42,557 bases of DNA, from the NCBI GenBank assembly GCA_041601945.1, contig JBFIHG010000019.1, forward strand, positions 1 to 42,557. The letters run 5' to 3'. The notes below the pieces were generated by a model. It ran no database searches, was not told the DNA's origin, and saw only the letters and a program-made list of their open reading frames with translations. This document shows positions 34,867 to 42,557 of the stretch, piece after piece. A program made the position numbers and the translations under genes. This DNA comes from JBFJKD01 sp041601945 (GTDB lineage Bacteria; Pseudomonadota; Gammaproteobacteria; Pseudomonadales; Porticoccaceae). Position 1 is the stretch's first letter. Every line of letters starts with the position of its first letter.

Positions 34867-35104
34867 CGTTTACAGGCCGAAGAGCGGTGATCCATCGCCG
34901 GTACTCCATGTATTGAAGTAACTTCGCAGTTGCGTGTGGGGCACATTTGATAACCAGCAAGTAGCTGCCTGGCGTATTGTGAGTTGTTCTATGCGGGCTG
35001 CGCCTGTTTGCCCATTATGTCTTCCGTTGATCGCTGCTGCTGGTGTCGCCGCTTTCTGTGGGGTGTGAAATGCCTGTGAAGCAGGTATCATCCGACCGGC
35101 CAGT

Positions 35105-35836
35105 CTACAACATATCTCCCCAAAACGCCTGCACGATACTGATTCCGGCCAAAGGTGCCGTTTCGGTGCGTAGAATACGGGGACCCAGTCGCAGGTGTGT
35201 GAATCCCAGGCCCAGCGCAGCGTTCACTTCGTCGTCGGTTAATCCACCCTCCGGGCCGATGAGTAACGCCACGGAAGTTGGGCTGATATCCGTGGATAAC
35301 GGGGCAGAATTGGCGGTGGCAGGGTGCAGGACAAGCTTGACATCGGCTTGCACCGACAGCCAGTTCCGACAGGGCGCAGGTGGAACCATGTAAGGTAACC
35401 GATTGCGACCGCTTTGCTCGCAGGCGCTGATTGCCACTTGCCGCCAGTGCTGGCATTTTTTTTGTTGTCGCTCGGCACTGAGCCGTACTTCCGTGCGCGC
35501 GGTGATCAGTGGGGTAATTTGCCCGACGCCCAGCTCGGTGGCTTTTTGAATGACCCAATCAAAACGATCGCCTTTGGATAGCGCTATCCCCAGATGAATG
35601 GCGAGTGGTGACTGTCGGTTGGTATCGGAAAAACTGCCCACCGAGACCTTGGCCTGTTTCCCGGAGCTACCGAGCAGGGTTGCCGCGTACTCGCCGCCTT
35701 CGCCATTAAACAGGGTAATACCAGCGCCTGGCGTGAGGCGCAATACGGTAACAATGTGGCGGGATGCGCCAGGTTCGAGGGTAATCTCCATACCCGTCGC
35801 CAGAGGCTGGTCGGTAAAAAGTCGCGGAGCGCGCAT
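35105..35836 (-). CDS. rsmE: 16S rRNA m3U1498 methyltransferase
   Basis: SAM-dependent N3 methylation of U1498 in 16S rRNA, a SPOUT-fold enzyme. The 243-residue protein has MRAPRLF, HIVTVLRL, GIALSKGDRFDWVIQKATELG, ARTEVR, the SAM-binding LLIGPEGGLTDDEV and LGPRILRTETAPLA. ATG at 35836 is one base after the metF stop (TGAAATG), so the pair is coupled; an in-frame TTG at 35860 lies inside metF. It ends the SAM-cycle operon and is itself a SAM consumer. Confidence 0.96.
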   Translation of the reverse strand: MRAPRLFTDQPLATGMEITLEPGASRHIVTVLRLTPGAGITLFNGEGGEYAATLLGSSGKQAKVSVGSFSDTNRQSPLAIHLGIALSKGDRFDWVIQKATELGVGQITPLITARTEVRLSAERQQKKCQHWRQVAISACEQSGRNRLPYMVPPAPCRNWLSVQADVKLVLHPATANSAPLSTDISPTSVALLIGPEGGLTDDEVNAALGLGFTHLRLGPRILRTETAPLAGISIVQAFWGDML

Positions 35837-35837
35837 T

Positions 35838-36689
35838 TCAGGTGTTTGGTTGTGGAGCAATGTTCAGATTATCCACAATAGTGCTGGTAGGGTGGGCCTG
35901 GTTCATGGTGTAAAAATGCAGCCCCGGTGCGCCACCGGCGAGTAATTTTTCACACAGGCGCGCCACCACATCACTACCAAATGCCAGCACATCGGCCGGA
36001 TTGTCACTGCAAGTGCGCAGGCGTTGCTGTAACCAGCGGGGAATTTCCGCACCGCAGTTAGCCGAAAAGCGTAGTAAATTTTGCACATTGGTAATGGGCA
36101 TGACGCCGGGCACGATCGGTTGATCGATACCAGCTTTTTGGCATTGATCGATAAAATAAAAATAGGCGTCCGCGTTATAAAAATACTGAGTTATAGCGGC
36201 ATTGGCGCCCGCCTCGAACTTCGCTCGCAACCATCGAATATCATCCCCGTAACTTTTTGCTTCTGGATGAATTTCTGGATACGCCGCGACGTGTATGCAA
36301 AAAAAATCGCCAAAATGTTTGCGAATAAAAGCAACCAGCTCGTTGGCGTGAACCAGATGCGTGGCGCCACCCATCCCCGATGGCAAATCGCCGCGTAGTG
36401 CGACCAACTGACGGATGCCGGCCTGCTGGTAGGTGCCGAGCAGGTCGAGAATAGCGTCCTGGTGAGCGCCCCCAAAAGACAGGTGCGGGGCGACTGGCTG
36501 TCCAGCAGTCTGTATACGCAGCACCGTGTCCCGCGTATTGTCCCGGGTAGAACCCCCGGCGCCGTAGGTGACCGAGAAAAAATCGGGTCGGTAGCGGCTT
36601 AGTGCGGCGCAGGTTTGTGCGAGTTTTTCCTCCCCCTGAGGGGTTTTCGGTGGGAAAAACTCGAAGCTTAATGGGTGATGCGCTGACAT
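35838..36689 (-). CDS. metF: 5,10-methylenetetrahydrofolate reductase
   Basis: FAD-dependent reduction of methylene-THF to methyl-THF, the methyl donor for homocysteine to methionine. The 283-residue protein has LSFEFFPPKT (catalytic Glu), FSVTYGAGGSTRDNT, VALRGDLP, AAYPEIHPEA and TQYFYNADAYF. ATG at 36689. It follows ahcY by 42 bp and almost touches rsmE, in line with one-carbon recycling. Confidence 0.97.
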   Translation of the reverse strand: MSAHHPLSFEFFPPKTPQGEEKLAQTCAALSRYRPDFFSVTYGAGGSTRDNTRDTVLRIQTAGQPVAPHLSFGGAHQDAILDLLGTYQQAGIRQLVALRGDLPSGMGGATHLVHANELVAFIRKHFGDFFCIHVAAYPEIHPEAKSYGDDIRWLRAKFEAGANAAITQYFYNADAYFYFIDQCQKAGIDQPIVPGVMPITNVQNLLRFSANCGAEIPRWLQQRLRTCSDNPADVLAFGSDVVARLCEKLLAGGAPGLHFYTMNQAHPTSTIVDNLNIAPQPNT

Positions 36690-36731
36690 GGTCTGGGTAT
36701 TCTCCCGGTAGCCAATAACACGTTAATAGAG

Positions 36732-38141
36732 TTAGTAGCGATAATTTTCGCTTTTAAACGGGCCGTCGAGTGGCGTGTTGATATAGTCCGCCTGTTCCTG
36801 AGTTAAGCGCGTGACCACGCCACCAAACCCTCTGACCATATGGGCGGCAACTTCTTCGTCGAGATGCCTGGGTAGCACTTCAATGCGCAGCTGCGCTTTT
36901 TGCGCCGCCTGGTCGAGCGTGGCGAACTGCTGTTGGTATAAATGGATTTGCGCCAGTACCTGATTGGCGAAGGAGCCGTCCATGATACGGCTGGGGTGGC
37001 CGGTGGCATTGCCGAGATTGACCAGTCGGCCTTCCGACAGTAGCAACAGATAATCGTTACTGGCGGCCGCCTTATCGCCGGCGCGATAAATTTTATGTAC
37101 CTGGGGCTTCACTTCTTCCCAGTACCAGTTTTTGCGCATAAAGTCGGTGTCGATTTCATTGTCAAAATGCCCGATATTGGCTACTACGCAGCCGGGTTTT
37201 AACGCCGCCAGAATAAATCGGTCGCACACCCGGATGTTTCCGGTAGTGGTCACCAGCAGATCAATCTGGGCGAGCAATTGCTGATTGATACCGGTGGCGC
37301 TGGCAGTGTTAATACCGTCGATATAGGGCGATACCACTTCGTAGCCATCCATGCAGGCCTGCATGGCGCAAATGGGATCAATCTCGGCGATGCGTACAAT
37401 CATGCCTTCCTGACGCAGGGATTGGGCCGACCCCTTGCCCACGTCGCCGTAGCCGATAACCAGTGCTTTTTTCCCCGCCAGCAGGTGGTCGGTGGCGCGT
37501 TTGATGGCGTCGTTGAGGCTGTGGCGACAACCGTACTTGTTATCGTTTTTGGACTTGGTGACCGAGTCGTTAACATTAATGGCCGGAACCCGGAGTTCCC
37601 CCCTGGCCAGGCGTTCATACAGGCGGTGGACGCCGGTGGTGGTTTCCTCGGTGATGCCGTGCGTGTTGTCCAGCACCTGGGGATATTTCTGGTGCAGTAT
37701 TTCGGTGAGATCACCGCCATCGTCCAGCACCATATTGGCGTGCCACGGTTTGCCATCCTTGAGAATTGTCTGTTCGATGCACCAGAGATATTCATCTTCG
37801 GTTTCACCTTTCCAGGCGAACACTGCGGTGCCTGCCGCGGCAATGGCCGCAGCGGCATGATCCTGCGTGGAGAATATATTGCAGGAGGACCAGCGTACTT
37901 CCGCGCCCAGGGCGTTTAATGTTTCGATCAGCACTGCGGTCTGCACGGTCATATGAATACAGCCCAGTATTCTCGCGCCTTTGAGAGGTTGCGCGTCGCG
38001 ATACTGCTCCCGTAGGGCCATCAGTGCGGGCATTTCGGTTTCGGCGATTTCGATTTCCCGCCGCCCCCAACCAGCGAGGTTGATATCGGCAACTTTAAAA
38101 TCGGTGGTGCTCAGTTGGGCGTTTGCGTTTTTGCTGGTCAT
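36732..38141 (-). CDS. ahcY: adenosylhomocysteinase
   Basis: NAD-dependent hydrolysis of S-adenosylhomocysteine to homocysteine and adenosine, removing the methyltransferase inhibitor. The 469-residue protein is the long bacterial form with an insertion. It has GCIHMTVQTAVLIETL, SCNIFSTQDHAAAAI, VNDSVTKSKNDNKYG, the NAD motif VIGYGDVGKGSAQSLR, and the C-terminal KSENYRY. ATG at 38141. It follows metK by 40 bp and precedes metF. Confidence 0.98.
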   Translation of the reverse strand: MTSKNANAQLSTTDFKVADINLAGWGRREIEIAETEMPALMALREQYRDAQPLKGARILGCIHMTVQTAVLIETLNALGAEVRWSSCNIFSTQDHAAAAIAAAGTAVFAWKGETEDEYLWCIEQTILKDGKPWHANMVLDDGGDLTEILHQKYPQVLDNTHGITEETTTGVHRLYERLARGELRVPAINVNDSVTKSKNDNKYGCRHSLNDAIKRATDHLLAGKKALVIGYGDVGKGSAQSLRQEGMIVRIAEIDPICAMQACMDGYEVVSPYIDGINTASATGINQQLLAQIDLLVTTTGNIRVCDRFILAALKPGCVVANIGHFDNEIDTDFMRKNWYWEEVKPQVHKIYRAGDKAAASNDYLLLLSEGRLVNLGNATGHPSRIMDGSFANQVLAQIHLYQQQFATLDQAAQKAQLRIEVLPRHLDEEVAAHMVRGFGGVVTRLTQEQADYINTPLDGPFKSENYRY

Positions 38142-38181
38142 GTTAAAAATCCGTGGTTTGCATTACGTTAAAAAGGCTGTG

Positions 38182-39336
38182 TTACAGAGCAGCTCGCAGT
38201 AGCGCCGCTTTATCGGTGCGCTCCCAGGTAAAATTCGGCTCTTCACGACCGAAGTGTCCGTAGGCGGCGGTACTTCGATAAATGGGCCGCTTCAGATCGA
38301 GCATCTCAATCAGGCCCCTGGGGCGCAGGTCAAAATGGGTGCTGACCAGCTGTGCGATCGCGTCATCCGATAGTTTGCCAGTACCAAAGGTGTTGATAGC
38401 AACGGACGTCGGTTCCGCCACCCCGATGGCGTAGGAGATCTGAATTTCACAGCGATCCGCGAGTCCCGCAGCCACAATATTTTTGGCGACATAGCGTCCG
38501 GCGTACGCGGCCGAGCGGTCAACCTTCGAGGGGTCCTTACCGGAAAATGCGCCGCCGCCGTGATGGGCCATGCCGCCGTAGGTGTCCACAATAATCTTGC
38601 GCCCGGTCAATCCGCAGTCCCCCATGGGCCCACCGATAATGAATTGTCCAGTGGGATTGATATGGTAGCGGGTGCCCGCGTGCAACCACTCGGGGGGCAG
38701 GGTGGGCAGAATAATTTCCGCCATCACGGCTTCCTGCAGATCCTTCAGACGAATCGCCGGGCTGTGTTGAGTGGATAGCACTACTGCATCGATGGCCACC
38801 GGTTTACCGTTTTCGTAACGCAACGTGAGCTGACTTTTTGCGTCAGGTCGCAACCAGGGTAGCGCTCCGCTTTTGCGTACTTGCGCCTGGCGTTCCACGA
38901 GGCGATGGGCGTAGTAGATTGGTGCGGGCATAAGCACCTCGGTCTCGTTGGTGGCGTAACCGAACATCAGCCCCTGGTCGCCCGCACCCTGTTCCTTGTT
39001 GTCGGCTTCATCCACGCCCACAGCGATGTCGACGGATTGCTTGCCGATGGCGTTGATAACGGCACAGGAGGCGCCGTCAAAACCTACCTCCGAACTGTTG
39101 TACCCGATGTCGAGAATGACCTGGCGTACCACCTCTTCGAGATCCACATAGGTCGAAGTGCGCACTTCCCCGGCAATAATGGCCATACCGGTTTTTACCA
39201 TAGTTTCCACCGCCACGCGGGCGTTGCGATCATCCCTCAGGATCGCATCCAGTACCGCGTCGGAGATCTGATCCGCCATTTTGTCGGGATGTCCTTCGGA
39301 AACGGACTCCGACGTAAAAATACGATAGTTACTCAT
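38182..39336 (-). CDS. metK: S-adenosylmethionine synthetase
   Basis: Makes SAM from methionine and ATP. The 384-residue protein has SEGHPDKMADQISDAVLDA, GAGDQGLMFGYA and GGGAFSGKDPSKVDRSAAYA. ATG at 39336 with AAGGAGA upstream. It lies 13 bp after the ArsR-methyltransferase gene and 40 bp before ahcY, clearly in one operon. No SAM or SAH riboswitch is recognisable upstream; regulation is more likely through the palindrome and ArsR protein. Confidence 0.98.
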   Translation of the reverse strand: MSNYRIFTSESVSEGHPDKMADQISDAVLDAILRDDRNARVAVETMVKTGMAIIAGEVRTSTYVDLEEVVRQVILDIGYNSSEVGFDGASCAVINAIGKQSVDIAVGVDEADNKEQGAGDQGLMFGYATNETEVLMPAPIYYAHRLVERQAQVRKSGALPWLRPDAKSQLTLRYENGKPVAIDAVVLSTQHSPAIRLKDLQEAVMAEIILPTLPPEWLHAGTRYHINPTGQFIIGGPMGDCGLTGRKIIVDTYGGMAHHGGGAFSGKDPSKVDRSAAYAGRYVAKNIVAAGLADRCEIQISYAIGVAEPTSVAINTFGTGKLSDDAIAQLVSTHFDLRPRGLIEMLDLKRPIYRSTAAYGHFGREEPNFTWERTDKAALLRAAL

Positions 39337-39349
39337 GTAGCGAATCTCC

Positions 39350-40378
39350 TTACGTGATCTGCCCGGAGGCAGGGTTGTAAAATTGCCTTAGCTGTACGCG
39401 AAAGCCATTGCGTAGCGCCACGTGCAAGCTGTCGCCGTCCGCGAGGCCGTGAATTTGCGCCCACTGTGTTAGCTGGCCGGGCTCGAACCCCAGCCACATA
39501 TCGCCGCAGGCGCTGCGCGCCCAGTCCTGATCGTGGTCACACAGGTCGGTAATCACCAACGAGCCCCCCGGCTTCAGTAACGCGGCCAGATCTGCAATGA
39601 CCGAAGACGGCGAGGAGGTGTGATGCAGCACCATGTTCAGGGTAATCAGGTTGAATTTGACACCTGTTTGGCGGGCAGTGGCGGAGTCACCGTGCACAAA
39701 GGCGATATTACCCAGTTGGTGTTGCTGCGCCAGCGTGCTGGAGCGGGTCAGCATTTCCTGTGCATTGTCGATGGCAGTGACCTGAGTGAAGCGGCGCGCC
39801 AGTTCGATTAACAATTCGCCCTCGCCGGGCCCAACTTCGAGTGCGTTGCCGCCGCCGTTCGGCAAGATGGCATCGATAAACTCCACCACTGTCGGCCCAT
39901 ACTGGTCATATCCGGCAATCAGATCCTGCTGCGCGCGAAACTTTTCCGCGTGGCGGCGAAAAAATTCTTGCGAACTTTCTGCCCTGGCCAGCTGCACCTG
40001 TTGCACGCGCGCCGCGATGGAGCGTGGCAGAACGCAGCGGTCGAGCTGCGCAAACAACGCATCGCGCAATTCGCCGGAATCTTCGTTGCCACCCAGTGCG
40101 CGACGATAAAACACACACGTTCCCTCGCGACGGGTCACCACCAGTCCCGCATTAGCGAGTATTTTCAGATGATGGCTTAGCCCCGGCTGGGGCGTGGCAA
40201 ATATGCGACTCAGTTCAAGCACACCGAAAGCGTCGTTTTGCAGGACCTGCAATATTTGCAGGCGCAACCCGTCGCCAGCCGCTTTGCATACCAGGGCAGT
40301 CGCGTCGAGTTGGCTGCCCCGTGCGCTGGGCGGTGGGGCGTGCCGTTGTGTGCTCGAACTTGAAGTCAGGGTTGTCAT
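39350..40378 (-). CDS. ArsR-type HTH fused to class I SAM-dependent methyltransferase (candidate SAM-cycle regulator)
   Basis: A 342-residue two-domain protein. Residues about 25-95 form an ArsR winged helix (ALVCKAAGDGLRLQILQVLQ, ELSRIFATPQPGLSHHLKIL). The metal-binding Cys set of ArsR/SmtB (ELCxC-type) is absent; ELSRIF replaces it. Residues about 150-300 form a methyltransferase with motif I ALEVGPGEGE (179-188), AIDNAQEML and LNMVLHHTS. It heads the operon with metK, ahcY, metF and rsmE, 13 bp before metK. I infer a regulator that binds SAM or SAH in its methyltransferase fold. ArsR-family SahR is known to control SAM-cycle genes in some Proteobacteria, which supports this. True methylase activity is not excluded. 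A near-adjacent inverted repeat (40406-40427) is the probable operator. Confidence 0.9.
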   Translation of the reverse strand: MTTLTSSSSTQRHAPPPSARGSQLDATALVCKAAGDGLRLQILQVLQNDAFGVLELSRIFATPQPGLSHHLKILANAGLVVTRREGTCVFYRRALGGNEDSGELRDALFAQLDRCVLPRSIAARVQQVQLARAESSQEFFRRHAEKFRAQQDLIAGYDQYGPTVVEFIDAILPNGGGNALEVGPGEGELLIELARRFTQVTAIDNAQEMLTRSSTLAQQHQLGNIAFVHGDSATARQTGVKFNLITLNMVLHHTSSPSSVIADLAALLKPGGSLVITDLCDHDQDWARSACGDMWLGFEPGQLTQWAQIHGLADGDSLHVALRNGFRVQLRQFYNPASGQIT

Positions 40379-40751
40379 CGGCGCACTTTAAATGATTTAT
40401 CACGGTATATCAAAAAATATTGATATATAGATAAAGGGGATATAGTCGGTAAAACATCGTGCAATTGTTGCGAATGAAGACAAAACGCCAAAAAAACCTC
40501 CGTTGTGGGCAGCAATTCTTTACTGCTTGGCCGGAGTACGGGAAAATACGCGCACTTTTTTTGCTCGCCCGCTATCGCACTCCTGGATCCATGTGGCGCG
40601 CAAGCTTCCGCCTGACTGCGGTTGTCAGAAGTCGCTGATACAGCAGCGATACACGCTGGAAAATCGTTGAACCCGCGATGTGGGCAGGGCACTCAGGTAC
40701 GGCGCTGGTCGCTGTGTGAGTACGTAATTTTATTTAAAGCAGGAGTCACAG
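40379..40751. other. 373-bp divergent intergenic region between ArsR-methyltransferase and tkt
   Basis: No gene is supported here; a 105-codon minus frame has no family resemblance. Near its left end lies the inverted repeat at 40406-40427. The right end carries the tkt ribosome site CAGGAG just before the ATG. No confident sigma-70 promoter for tkt and no riboswitch fold was recognised. The length leaves room for promoters in both directions. Confidence 0.7.
40406..40427. promoter_or_regulatory. perfect 8-8 inverted repeat, candidate operator of the SAM-cycle operon
   Basis: TATATCAA (40406-40413), 6-bp AAAATA spacer, TTGATATA (40420-40427). It lies 28 bp upstream of the operon's first ATG. 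On the minus strand TTGATA (within the left arm) with TAAAGT 17 bp downstream could be -35/-10, although the start would then be only about 10 bp further on. Dimeric ArsR proteins bind such AT-rich palindromes. Confidence 0.6.
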
Positions 40752-42557
40752 ATGCCATCTCGCCGCGATCTCGCCAACGCCATACGTGCGCTGAGTATGG
40801 ATGCCGTGCAACAGGCCAACAGTGGTCACCCCGGCGCGCCCATGGGGATGGCGGATATCGCCGAAGTGTTGTGGAACGATTATTTGCAACATAATCCGGC
40901 CAATCCAGCCTGGGCCAACCGGGATCGCTTTGTGCTCTCTAACGGACACGGCTCCATGTTGCTGTACTCGTTACTGCATCTTAGCGGCTACGGTCTGAGC
41001 ATTGACGATTTGAAAGATTTTCGCCAGCTGCATTCCAAAACCGCCGGTCATCCCGAATTTGGCGAAGCCCCGGGTATTGAAACCACCACCGGCCCCCTCG
41101 GTCAGGGCCTGGCCAACGCGGTGGGCATGGCCCTGGCGGAGAAAATCCTGGCAGCCCAGTGCAATCGCCCCGGTTTTGAAATCATTGACCATTTCACCTA
41201 TGTGTTTATGGGCGACGGCTGCTTAATGGAAGGTATTTCCCATGAGGTCTGTTCGTTCGCAGGTACCCATAGACTTGGCAAACTGGTCGCTTTTTACGAC
41301 GACAACGGTATCTCCATCGATGGGGAGGTAGCGGGCTGGTTTACCGACGACACGCCGGCGCGGTTTGCCGCTTATGGCTGGCAGGTAATACCCAATGTGG
41401 ATGGCCACGACCACCAGGCCATCAAGGCGGCCATCGAAATGGCGCGTCTGGAAACCGACAAACCTACCCTGATCTGTTGCAAGACCGTCATCGGCTTCGG
41501 TTCCCCGGCCAAACAGGGCACGGAGAGTTGTCACGGCGCACCGCTGGGTGCAGACGAAATTGTTGCTACCAAAGCGGCGCTGGGCTGGCCGCACGCCCCG
41601 TTTGAGGTGCCCGAGGATATCTACCAGGGCTGGAACCAGCGCGAAAAAGGCGCCGCGCTGGAGTCGGCGTGGCACAAACAGTTTGACGCTTATCGTGCTG
41701 CCCATCCCGAGCTTGCCGGGCAGCTGGAGCGCCGTTTGCGCGGCGAGCTGCCCGCAGAGTTTGCCGCCCAAAGCAGCGCATTTGTTCAGGCTTGCCAGGA
41801 CAAGGGTGAATCGCCGGCCACCCGCAAGGCATCGCAAAACACCCTCGATGCCTTCGGTCCACTATTACCCGAGCTGTTGGGTGGTTCGGCCGACCTTGCG
41901 GGCTCCAACAATACGTTCTGGAAAGGTTGCCAGGGGATTACTGTGGACGATGCCAGTGGTAACTACCTGTACTACGGCGTGCGGGAATTTGGCATGGCGG
42001 CGATGCAAAACGGTATTACCCTGCACGGTGGATTTATCGACTACGGCGCTACGTTCCTGGTGTTTATGGAGTACTGCCGCAATGCGGTGCGTATGGCGGC
42101 GTTAATGAAGCAGCCAAGTATTTTTGTATTTACCCATGACTCTATCGGCCTCGGCGAGGATGGTCCCACCCATCAGCCCGTCGAACAGCTTGCCAACCTG
42201 CGTGCGACGCCTAACTTAGCTACCTGGCGACCCTGTGATGCGGTGGAGTCTGCAGTGTGCTGGAAAGCGGCTATTGAGCAACGCAATGGGCCTTCGGCCC
42301 TGATCTTTACGCGCCAGGGTCTGCCCCATCAGCAGCGGGATGGCACACAGCTCGCGGCCATCGCTCGAGGCGCCTATATTCTGCAGGATTGTGATGGCGC
42401 GCCGGAGCTGTTGCTAATTGCCACCGGCTCAGAAGTTCAGCTCGCCGTGGGCGCGGCGCAACAATTGACGCAGCAGGGGCGTCGGGTGCGGGTTATTTCC
42501 ATGCCCAGTACGGATGTGTTTGACGCCCAGGAGCAAGTCTATCGGGATGCGGTTTTG
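40752..42557 (+). CDS. tkt: transketolase, C-terminus cut by window edge
   Basis: ThDP- and Mg-dependent transfer of two-carbon units in the pentose phosphate pathway. The 602 visible residues begin MPSRRDLANAIRALSMDAVQ and include the N-domain HPGAPMGMA, DRFVLSNGHGSMLLYSLLH, TTGPLGQGLANAVGMA, the ThDP motif GDGCLMEGISHEV, and the pyrimidine-domain RKASQNTLDAFG, REFGMAAMQNGI, THDSIGLGEDGPTHQP and ATGSEVQLAVGAA in the C-terminal domain. About 60 residues are missing. ATG at 40752 with CAGGAG upstream. It is divergent from the SAM-cycle operon; linked control is possible. Confidence 0.97.
   Translation, partial: MPSRRDLANAIRALSMDAVQQANSGHPGAPMGMADIAEVLWNDYLQHNPANPAWANRDRFVLSNGHGSMLLYSLLHLSGYGLSIDDLKDFRQLHSKTAGHPEFGEAPGIETTTGPLGQGLANAVGMALAEKILAAQCNRPGFEIIDHFTYVFMGDGCLMEGISHEVCSFAGTHRLGKLVAFYDDNGISIDGEVAGWFTDDTPARFAAYGWQVIPNVDGHDHQAIKAAIEMARLETDKPTLICCKTVIGFGSPAKQGTESCHGAPLGADEIVATKAALGWPHAPFEVPEDIYQGWNQREKGAALESAWHKQFDAYRAAHPELAGQLERRLRGELPAEFAAQSSAFVQACQDKGESPATRKASQNTLDAFGPLLPELLGGSADLAGSNNTFWKGCQGITVDDASGNYLYYGVREFGMAAMQNGITLHGGFIDYGATFLVFMEYCRNAVRMAALMKQPSIFVFTHDSIGLGEDGPTHQPVEQLANLRATPNLATWRPCDAVESAVCWKAAIEQRNGPSALIFTRQGLPHQQRDGTQLAAIARGAYILQDCDGAPELLLIATGSEVQLAVGAAQQLTQQGRRVRVISMPSTDVFDAQEQVYRDAVL

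Noticed and set aside
37278..37919. 213-codon plus-strand frame opposite ahcY
   Set aside because: Antisense shadow of a full-length ahcY; no ribosome site or domain.
40375..40692. 105-codon minus-strand frame in the tkt upstream gap
   Set aside because: No recognised motif; it covers the likely operator and overlaps the true gene start in another frame.
40379..40751. SAM or SAH riboswitch before the SAM-cycle operon
   Set aside because: Looked for because of the operon content; no riboswitch-like conserved stems or pseudoknot pattern could be recognised, and the first gene encodes a likely protein regulator.
1..42557. CRISPR, tRNA/rRNA, insertion sequence or prophage
   Set aside because: No regularly spaced repeats, no cloverleaf or rRNA sequence, and no transposase, integrase or phage gene were seen on either strand.

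Overview
The window looks like a chromosomal segment of a gammaproteobacterium, most likely an aerobic marine or Cellvibrionales/Spongiibacteraceae-like lineage. The evidence is the conserved trkA-rsmB-fmt-def // lysM-dprA-tsaC-hemF-aroE block, which I recall in much the same order in Pseudomonas, the tkt // ArsR-methyltransferase-metK neighbourhood, and the abundance of acyl-CoA dehydrogenases and short-chain dehydrogenases (SDRs). Base composition looks mid-50s % GC by eye and uniform. I see no tRNA, rRNA, insertion sequence, prophage or CRISPR array.

Layout. (1) 1-1741, minus: a PECR-like SDR followed by an acyl-CoA dehydrogenase cut by the window edge. (2) 2012-4331, plus: serine biosynthesis pair serC (the less common 'Methanosarcina-type' family) and serA with an ACT domain. 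(3) 4380-10248, minus: TonB-dependent receptor, periplasmic ABC_sub_bind-type protein and a BarA/GacS-like hybrid histidine kinase, closely packed with a GTGA overlap; this is the best candidate for a little-described trans-envelope sensing system. (4) 10338-11264, minus: LysR regulator, divergent from (5) 11469-18249, plus: histidine-phosphatase-fold protein, ACAD10/11-like acyl-CoA dehydrogenase, zinc-free quinone oxidoreductase-like MDR, two SDRs, pdxH, an SDR lacking the catalytic Tyr, and a second histidine phosphatase. (6) 18288-25864, minus: def-fmt-rsmB, then trkH-trkA-trkH, two potassium channel subunits around one RCK regulator. (7) 25999-30887, plus: LysM protein, dprA, tsaC, hemF, aroE. 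(8) 30934-34866, minus: another acyl-CoA dehydrogenase and a GGDEF/EAL membrane protein. (9) 35105-40378, minus: a SAM-cycle operon, ArsR-HTH/methyltransferase fusion, metK, ahcY, metF, rsmE, with a perfect inverted repeat just upstream of its first gene. (10) 40752-end, plus: transketolase, cut by the right edge.

How the genes fit together: region 9 makes SAM (MetK), removes SAH (AhcY), supplies methyl-THF (MetF) and ends with an SAM-dependent rRNA methylase (RsmE); the first gene is probably its SAM/SAH-responsive regulator. Regions 1, 5 and 8 point to oxidation of fatty or related acyl-CoAs. Region 6 couples initiator-tRNA formylation, deformylation and 16S rRNA methylation with K+ uptake. 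Region 3 combines an outer-membrane receptor, a periplasmic binder and an inner-membrane kinase, which suggests ligand sensing across both membranes; the ligand cannot be read from the sequence.

Several starts are not ATG (GTG or TTG). I chose starts by Shine-Dalgarno match, in-frame stops and family N-termini, and noted alternatives.
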